Positions 59,177 to 64,000 of a stretch of DNA of 64,000 bases are shown here, piece by piece. This DNA comes from Pseudomonas kilonensis (GTDB lineage: Bacteria; Pseudomonadota; Gammaproteobacteria; Pseudomonadales; Pseudomonadaceae): NCBI RefSeq assembly GCF_001269885.1, contig NZ_LHVH01000034.1:186001-250000 (forward strand), in the 5' to 3' direction. The translations under genes were made by a program, and so were the position numbers. Below the pieces are notes generated by a model, which had not been told where the DNA came from, searched no databases, and saw nothing but the letters and a program-made list of their open reading frames with translations. Position 1 is the stretch's first letter. Each line of letters begins with the position of its first letter.

Positions 59177-59908
59177 ATGAAAATACTTTCCAGTGGCGAC
59201 CGCTTCCGAGCCCTTCTAAAAGAAGCGAACATCCGATCCGCCGACTTCGCGAAGTTATACGGCGTGAAATCCCAACACGTGAACAACTGGTTCAACCGTG
59301 GCATCCCACCCGGGCGCATCCACAGCATCGCCAGCCTGCTGACCGTCAGCCCGCAATGGCTCGCCCACGGCGAAGGCCCGCAAACCCCATTGGGCCTCGG
59401 CCCCGGCACCACCTATGAGGCGGCCGAAAACGATGGCGTCTACAGCGTGGTGGAACCCACGGACATCGAACTGCCCTTCTACAAGGAAGTCCCCATCGCC
59501 CCCGGCGAAACCAAAACCCACATCGTCGAAATCCCCGACCAATCCATCCGCCTGCCCCGCAGCCACCTCGAATCCCTGGAAATAAACCCCAGCGACGCCA
59601 TCTGCATCACTATGGTCGGCGACAGCATGGCCGAACGCATCGCCGACGGCTCCACCCTCGCCATCGACCGCGGCCTGACCCAAATCGTCGACGGCCAAAT
59701 TTATGCCCTCGAACATGATGGGATGCTGCGTATCAAATACCTGCACAGAATCCCCGGCAACCGACTGCGCCTGCGCAGCCACAACAACACCGCCTACCCC
59801 GACGAAGTCTTCAGCGCCGAGCAGATCGATGCGCAACACATCCACGTGATCGGCTGGGTATTCTGGTGGTCAACCCTCAACAAACAGAGACCGCCGGTGT
59901 TCGACTAA
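59177..59908 (+). CDS. HTH-XRE/S24 repressor (phage or pyocin regulator type)
   Basis: A 243-residue regulator. The N-terminal helix-turn-helix (about 15-55: DFAKLYGVKSQHVNNWFNRG) is followed by an S24 peptidase domain (about 120-235) with Ser150 in MVGDSMAE and Lys187 in LRIKYLHR, spaced as in LexA/CI. The Ala-Gly or Cys-Gly cleavage pair is not visible between the domains, so self-cleavage is uncertain. This type includes PrtR, which holds down pyocin or prophage genes until DNA damage. No phage or bacteriocin genes lie within the window. The ATG at 59177 directly follows the inverted repeat. Confidence 0.85.
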   Translation: MKILSSGDRFRALLKEANIRSADFAKLYGVKSQHVNNWFNRGIPPGRIHSIASLLTVSPQWLAHGEGPQTPLGLGPGTTYEAAENDGVYSVVEPTDIELPFYKEVPIAPGETKTHIVEIPDQSIRLPRSHLESLEINPSDAICITMVGDSMAERIADGSTLAIDRGLTQIVDGQIYALEHDGMLRIKYLHRIPGNRLRLRSHNNTAYPDEVFSAEQIDAQHIHVIGWVFWWSTLNKQRPPVFD

Positions 59909-60424
59909 CCCACCCAAGACCAGAAACCGTGGCAGGAACTGCAGTACGAGCTGTGGCAGGAGCTGTGGCAGGAGCTTTTTGTGGCGAGGGGATTTATCCC
60001 CGCTGGGCTGCGCAGCAGCCCCCTGCTTTCCCCCTGAATCACCCTAACCCAATGATTCCACACCACTTACCCCTGGGCTTCCGAAGCAAACCCGCGTATC
60101 CTCCGCCCCACATTTGCGAGCCCACGCCTCGCACCGACAAGGCAGATCACTTTCTGACCAAGTCCCACAGCCGGCCGCAAGAGCCGGATGTACGTTTTGA
60201 AGGCTGGTAAGGTTTGTCAAAAACGAGCTGAATCAGTCAACGAGAAGCCGGCCATAAGCCGGCTTTTTAATTGTCCGAAAAAATCCTCACCAATCCAAAC
60301 CACTTTGTCAGCCCCTAAAATTTACGGGCCACTAAGCTATTCATGCCTCCAACTCTGTTTTGCGGCATCCGACATGGATGGGAGATGACTAGGGGAACAG
60401 AAGCACATCCCTCGGGAGGACAGA
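59909..60424. other. Gap with a half family-2 repeat, island boundary region
   Basis: No gene. GAGCTGTGGCAG is repeated with variations at 59949-59975. A single arm of the family-2 repeat (GTGGCGAGGGGATTTATCCC then CGCTGGGCTGCGCAGCAGCC) covers 59981-60022 without its mirror. From about 60270 the sequence becomes AT-richer, which probably marks the start of the imported segment. Confidence 0.55.
60245..60268 (+). terminator. Terminator of an unidentified transcript
   Basis: AAGCCGGC, loop CATAA, GCCGGCTT, then TTT. It has no gene upstream on the plus strand within 330 bases, so it may end a short non-coding RNA lying around 60100-60268, or the repressor message. Confidence 0.7.
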
Positions 60425-60481
60425 ATGGAAAAAGCTAAATCCGAAGCAGGTCGAGAATCACGTAAAGCCCGGTACGAATGA
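60425..60481 (+). CDS. Possible 18-residue leader peptide
   Basis: An ATG with a strong GGGAGGA ribosome site 4 bases upstream opens a frame of 18 codons (MEKAKSEAGRESRKARYE), very polar and rich in Lys, Arg and Glu, ending in TGA 101 bases before the methyltransferase ATG. It could be a leader, a remnant of a larger gene, or chance. Confidence 0.3.
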   Translation: MEKAKSEAGRESRKARYE

Positions 60482-60582
60482 AGGCGGCAGCGCAGCAGAG
60501 CCGAAGCACATTCCGTAGTCAGCGACCTCGATCTTTTATCCGCAGCAAGGTAGAATAGCCTTTCCTTGGGGGCATTTTTTTG

Positions 60583-61623
60583 ATGGCAATGATTGACACT
60601 GTTGACCTGTTCTGTGGAGCTGGTGGCCTGACCGCTGGTTTGCGTCGTGTGGGCCTGTCCGTTCGCGCTGGCTACGACATTGACTCCAACTGCAAATTCG
60701 CCTACGAAGAGAACAATGGAGCAACCTTCATAGAGAAGAGCGTGGAGGAAGTCTCGGGGAGCGAGATCTCTAGCTGGTACCGTCCAGGCTCGATCAAGCT
60801 CCTGGCTGGCTGCGCTCCTTGTCAACCGTTTTCAAGCTACAACCAGGGGCGCGATACTAAGTCAGACCGAAAGTGGCCACTGCTATATGCTTTCAAGCGA
60901 CTGATCGAAGAGGTAAAACCCGAGCTTGTCACCATGGAGAACGTGCCTGACGTAACCAAACACGAGGTTTATCACGACTTCGTCAAGGCACTGAAAGAGA
61001 TGGACTATTTCGTATGGGCGGAGCGGGTGATATGCACGGAATATGGCCTACCTCAGCAGCGTCGTCGCCACGTACTGCTTGCATCGAAACTCGGCCCTAT
61101 CTCCTTGATCAACCCAACTCACAACGATCAACCGATGACCGTTGAACAGGCTATCGCACACCTTCCCCCTATTGCCTCAGGAGAGTGCGATCCAAATGAT
61201 CCTTTGCATCGAGCCTCTCGCCTTACACCACTGAACCTCAAAAGGATTATCCATTCTCGTCCAGGGGGTAGCTGGAACGATTGGCCGGTTAAACTTCGAG
61301 CGGAGTGTCATCAAAGAGCAAGCGGAAAGAGCTACCCAAGTGTTTATGGCCGGATGCGTTGGGATCAGCCGAGCCCAACCATGACAACCCTTTGCTATGG
61401 TTTCGGAAATGGCCGGTTCGGACACCCCGAACAAAACCGAGGCATCTCGCTTCGTGAGGCCGCATTATTACAATCGTTCCCACTGGATTATAAGTTCATG
61501 CCGTTGAGCGATATCACGTTCAAAGCTGTAGGACGCATGATCGGTAATGCAGTGCCTGTAAGGCTTGGAGAAGTTATCGGCCTAAGCCTAAAAGCACATG
61601 CAGAAAAATTCAAGAAGGCCTAA
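60583..61623 (+). CDS. DNA (cytosine-5-)-methyltransferase
   Basis: A 346-residue m5C methyltransferase with the conserved motifs in the standard order: I (DLFCGAGGLTAGL), IV (GCAPCQPFSS, nucleophile Cys80), VI (ENVPD), VIII (QQRRRHVLLAS), and X (GRMIGNAVPVRLGEVIG). The variable target-recognition region lies at about 190-270; its target cannot be told from sequence. The start may be the ATG at 60583 or at 60589. Codon use and GC are lower than in the neighbours, so it is probably imported. Its 3' end overlaps the vsr gene, convergent, by 14 bases. A Dcm-type enzyme beside Vsr makes sense because m5C deaminates to T. Confidence 0.93.
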   Translation: MAMIDTVDLFCGAGGLTAGLRRVGLSVRAGYDIDSNCKFAYEENNGATFIEKSVEEVSGSEISSWYRPGSIKLLAGCAPCQPFSSYNQGRDTKSDRKWPLLYAFKRLIEEVKPELVTMENVPDVTKHEVYHDFVKALKEMDYFVWAERVICTEYGLPQQRRRHVLLASKLGPISLINPTHNDQPMTVEQAIAHLPPIASGECDPNDPLHRASRLTPLNLKRIIHSRPGGSWNDWPVKLRAECHQRASGKSYPSVYGRMRWDQPSPTMTTLCYGFGNGRFGHPEQNRGISLREAALLQSFPLDYKFMPLSDITFKAVGRMIGNAVPVRLGEVIGLSLKAHAEKFKKA

Positions 61624-62020
61624 ATTCTTTTGTTAGGCGGGCTAACAATGATACCTCATCGCGAGTTTCACACTCCCAGACTATTATAACCCGCCAACCC
61701 AACTCGATAAGTTCACCCTCCTTTCTCGCATCTCGCTCCACATTAGAAGAAAATTTCGGAAGCCAATACTCCATTCTAGTTTTAGGGGTTGTTGAAAAAC
61801 GACAGCCACCATACCTATGTCAGAAACAACCGTGCACAAACATAACCGTATTATATTTAGGCAGAACGATATCGGGACTCCCAGGAAGATCACGACGATT
61901 TACACGAAAACGAAGCCCCAAAGAATGCAGCAACTTTCGAACCAAAATTTCTGGCTTAGTGTGCGCCCTTTTTACAGAGCGCACGATACGACTTCTTACC
62001 TCACCCTCAAGTTCAGTCAC
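61610..62020 (-). pseudogene. vsr: Very short patch repair endonuclease Vsr with in-frame TGA
   Basis: A GTG start with AGGAAG 5 bases upstream opens a 136-codon frame matching Vsr over its whole length except that codon 67 is TGA (61820-61822). The first part (KRAHTKPEILVRKLL, LGLRFRVNRRDLPGSPDIVLPKY, VMFVHGCF) contains the catalytic Asp of PGSPD. After the TGA the same frame resumes with HRYGGCRF, RMEYWLPKF, NVERDARK, LGWRVIIVWEC, all canonical. The family has Trp here (FWH; Trp68 of E. coli Vsr intercalates at the T-G mismatch), so TGG to TGA is the simplest change. It starts 12 bases after the HEPN stop. Alternatives: sequencing error or readthrough. Confidence 0.85.
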
Positions 62021-62032
62021 AATATCTTCCTG

Positions 62033-62755
62033 TCACGCCGCGCCTGGAGGCGTAGCTAGGTAACCTTTTTTAGAAAGGTAGACTTCAATATTATCGAGGA
62101 GTACACCAAGGTAATCGACTACGGAGACCTTTATTGCCATTATCTGATCAATCGTGACATTAGAACCACACGCCAAAAATGCTAAGCTGCCATGTGCTAA
62201 ATCATTTCGCCTATTCTTGACCTCCAAAAGAGGCGCCAGATTGTACTCCTTCAAATACGGATCCTTCCCCGGGTTGAAACCGAATTTCTTCGCCAGCTTT
62301 TCAAGCTCTCCGTAATGAACATTACCACCTATTTTGTTAGCTTCAAAGCCGGCATTTATTATAGCGACGGCTAATGGAGGACGCCCATCCATTCTCTGCT
62401 TCCTTATACGCCCACGAATATCATCGTCTTTCATTAGTGTCGCGAAATGGTGCTGCAAGTCATCATGCAAATCGTCAAAATGATGACCATATTTTTGCAT
62501 ATCATTCCTAATCGCTTGCAAGACCTGCCTTACCGATGCCTCCACTATATTGTAAAGTAGCAGAAAACCATTAGCTTTAAGTGTATCGATCAGACTTGAA
62601 TTTATATGCACCAATTCGCGTTCACCAGGAGCACCTTCACCGAATGGTAATGCCAGTGACAATTGCGCACTCCTATCTACAACCTTGAAGAGAAAGTCGA
62701 AATAGATATCGATTTCTTCCACACGCGTCTCATAGACTTCCCTGGCCTTTAGCAT
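62033..62755 (-). CDS. HEPN-domain protein, MAE_28990/MAE_18760-like
   Basis: A 240-residue protein, mostly helical, without signal peptide. The C-terminal part has the HEPN ribonuclease motif R-x4-H as RRNDLAHGS (about residue 195), and the N-terminal region fits the MAE_28990/MAE_18760-like group, whose members are commonly encoded with DUF262 proteins. HEPN proteins in toxin and defence modules usually cut RNA. It starts 2 bases after the DUF262 stop (TGAGTATG), with GGAGC upstream, so the two are coupled. The low GC and poor relation to neighbours suggest horizontal transfer. Confidence 0.75.
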   Translation of the reverse strand: MLKAREVYETRVEEIDIYFDFLFKVVDRSAQLSLALPFGEGAPGERELVHINSSLIDTLKANGFLLLYNIVEASVRQVLQAIRNDMQKYGHHFDDLHDDLQHHFATLMKDDDIRGRIRKQRMDGRPPLAVAIINAGFEANKIGGNVHYGELEKLAKKFGFNPGKDPYLKEYNLAPLLEVKNRRNDLAHGSLAFLACGSNVTIDQIMAIKVSVVDYLGVLLDNIEVYLSKKGYLATPPGAA

Positions 62756-62757
62756 AC

Positions 62758-63936
62758 TCAGAAAAGCTCCAAGTTCTTCCAGTCGTCATCAACCGGCCTT
62801 TTTCGCATAGTCTCGGGCTCCCGCCCAAGCAACATATCTCGAACATAATAAAGCCGATCAAGAAGCTTCGGCCTAGAGTTCGTGGCATCCGATCTCGTGT
62901 GCAACTTAAACTCTTTGCCTTCCAGCCACGTGGCGACATCAGCAGCCGGTGCGAGACTCGAATCTTCGCGGAGAGCTCTAGCAACACCGACAGCAATAGC
63001 TTCAAAACGGACTCGTGGAACTGTCTTATGGTTAGGTTCTTTGCGAAAGCCATAAGGGAAATTTTTCTCAACGAACGCAATCATGCGATTGAACTCACTC
63101 CGATAAGCGTCGCTCAGCCCCTCCTCTATTTCTGCACGCCTATTCATTTCTGTCAAATAGTCAGTGAGAAACGGCGTAACTTCATGAACGAATCCTTCGG
63201 CGTTATCCAAGTAAGCGAAGAAGCGAAGAAGCATTTCTTCGTACTCTCGAAGTTTTGCCCTTTTTTCCGAAAGCGGGCAAGTACTTCTGAATACCGCATC
63301 TTTAGCGAGCTCTTCAATCAGAGTAAGGAATGGGCCGTCGCTATGTCCGCGCCGTTGCTCCATTGGCTGCAACTTGGTGCCACCCGAGTTCAACCGATCG
63401 AACATTTCGCGGCGAGAACCCTCATCCAAACGCACCGTCAATACAGCTATCCTAACAACCTTTCCTTTAATTCGACGCTGCCACTTGACTGGAAGCTGGC
63501 TATACTTAAATCCATTGAGTGATTTAATTTTTTTCAGATCACAAAGAATCAAACGATCCGTCATGAAGTAGTACAGAGTTCTCAAGCGTTGACTACCATC
63601 GATGACCTCCCATGCTCCGGGGTGCATTTCATCTTCTGTCTCGCCCATATAAAGAGGAGTTACCGGTAGATTCATGAACAATGATTCAATAAATCTGCTT
63701 TGTTGCTTTGGAAGCCAAATGAACTCCCGCTGATAGTCTGGAATGAATATTTCAGCACTATCAACTTCCAGACCATCTGAGTATTTTTGAACTAACACCT
63801 CTACCGGATACTCTCGCAACTGTAGGTCATGGTGCTCTGCAGTTTCGGAAATCTCCCGATCCAGCCGCGCCATATCCTCTTCGGTTTTTTCGCCCCCGAC
63901 TGTCCCTAACATGTCTACCTGACCGCCGTCGCTCAT
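62758..63936 (-). CDS. DUF262 (GmrSD-N/ParB-like) protein
   Basis: A 392-residue protein with a DUF262 domain over about 45-290. The family marks are IPDYQREFIWLPKQQSRFIE, MNLPVTPLYMGE, and the nucleotide-linked DGSQRLRTLYYF (usual DGQQRLTTL), followed by FDRLNSGGTKL. No C-terminal DUF1524 nuclease (as in GmrSD) is visible; the second gene, HEPN, may supply that activity. The ATG at 63936 has AAGGGGGAAGGA upstream; the longer frame is less likely. The start of the operon and a TATATT near 63984 lie at the window edge. Confidence 0.83.
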   Translation of the reverse strand: MSDGGQVDMLGTVGGEKTEEDMARLDREISETAEHHDLQLREYPVEVLVQKYSDGLEVDSAEIFIPDYQREFIWLPKQQSRFIESLFMNLPVTPLYMGETEDEMHPGAWEVIDGSQRLRTLYYFMTDRLILCDLKKIKSLNGFKYSQLPVKWQRRIKGKVVRIAVLTVRLDEGSRREMFDRLNSGGTKLQPMEQRRGHSDGPFLTLIEELAKDAVFRSTCPLSEKRAKLREYEEMLLRFFAYLDNAEGFVHEVTPFLTDYLTEMNRRAEIEEGLSDAYRSEFNRMIAFVEKNFPYGFRKEPNHKTVPRVRFEAIAVGVARALREDSSLAPAADVATWLEGKEFKLHTRSDATNSRPKLLDRLYYVRDMLLGREPETMRKRPVDDDWKNLELF

Positions 63937-64000
63937 TCCTTCCCCCTTCGCTCCCAAAATAGTCCGCAAAGCAGACGGATGAGAAGAATATAGCGCATCG

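Noticed and set aside
61820..61822. TGA in vsr as selenocysteine
   Set aside because: The family has Trp at this position, not Cys, and no bacterial SECIS-like hairpin is apparent just after the codon.

Overview
This window is chromosome from a Pseudomonas, most probably of the P. fluorescens complex. The evidence is the high GC content, the gene order (amn, acyl-CoA dehydrogenase, ladS, thiD-thiE-hemL, miaB-ybeZ-ybeY-corC-lnt, leuS-lptE-holA, lipA-lipB-dacC-rlpA-sltB1-rodA-mrdA-rlmH-rsfS-nadD-proA, lrgAB, ubiX-mpl, an ethanolamine cluster, dedA-mtfA-ppa), which follows the P. aeruginosa PAO1 region as I recall it, and the many GTGGGAGC-type REP palindromes typical of this group.

Layout: 0.2-4.9 kb is a minus-strand block with the 5' end of AMP nucleosidase, an AidB-like acyl-CoA dehydrogenase and the hybrid sensor kinase LadS. 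5.3-8.0 kb holds thiamine (thiD, thiE) and haem (hemL) genes. 9.5-14.9 kb is a tRNA/rRNA and envelope run (miaB, ybeZ, ybeY, corC, lnt). 16.6-21 kb is leuS-lptE-holA. arfA follows, a ribosome-rescue gene with a hairpin inside its own ORF. 21.4-23.8 kb has two peptidoglycan enzymes. 25.3-36.7 kb is a long minus-strand chain for lipoate, cell-wall elongation, ribosome maturation, NAD and proline synthesis. 37-46.7 kb is mixed housekeeping, including a lipoprotein with MORN repeats and a caspase-like C13 domain. 47-55 kb is an ethanolamine catabolic cluster: a sigma-54 activator, aldehyde dehydrogenase, permease and EutBC, with two good -24/-12 promoters. 56.9-59.9 kb has dedA, mtfA, ppa and an S24-type repressor.

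The last 3.5 kb (60.4-64 kb) is different: AT-richer, with atypical genes. It holds an m5C DNA methyltransferase facing an operon of a DUF262 protein, a HEPN protein and a Vsr mismatch endonuclease. The vsr gene carries a single in-frame TGA exactly where the family has its DNA-intercalating Trp. I read this as a restriction/defence island and the best candidate here for an incompletely described system.

The intergenic DNA is also rich. At least four unrelated palindromic repeat families occur. GTGGGAGC doublets form tandem arrays with 134-, 133- and about 73-bp periods. A 270-290-bp structured element occurs three times, always beside a REP array; two copies face each other around the 24.3-24.9 kb array, and one ends in a 16-copy AGATCA microsatellite. 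I saw no tRNA, rRNA, CRISPR array, transposase or integrase gene.
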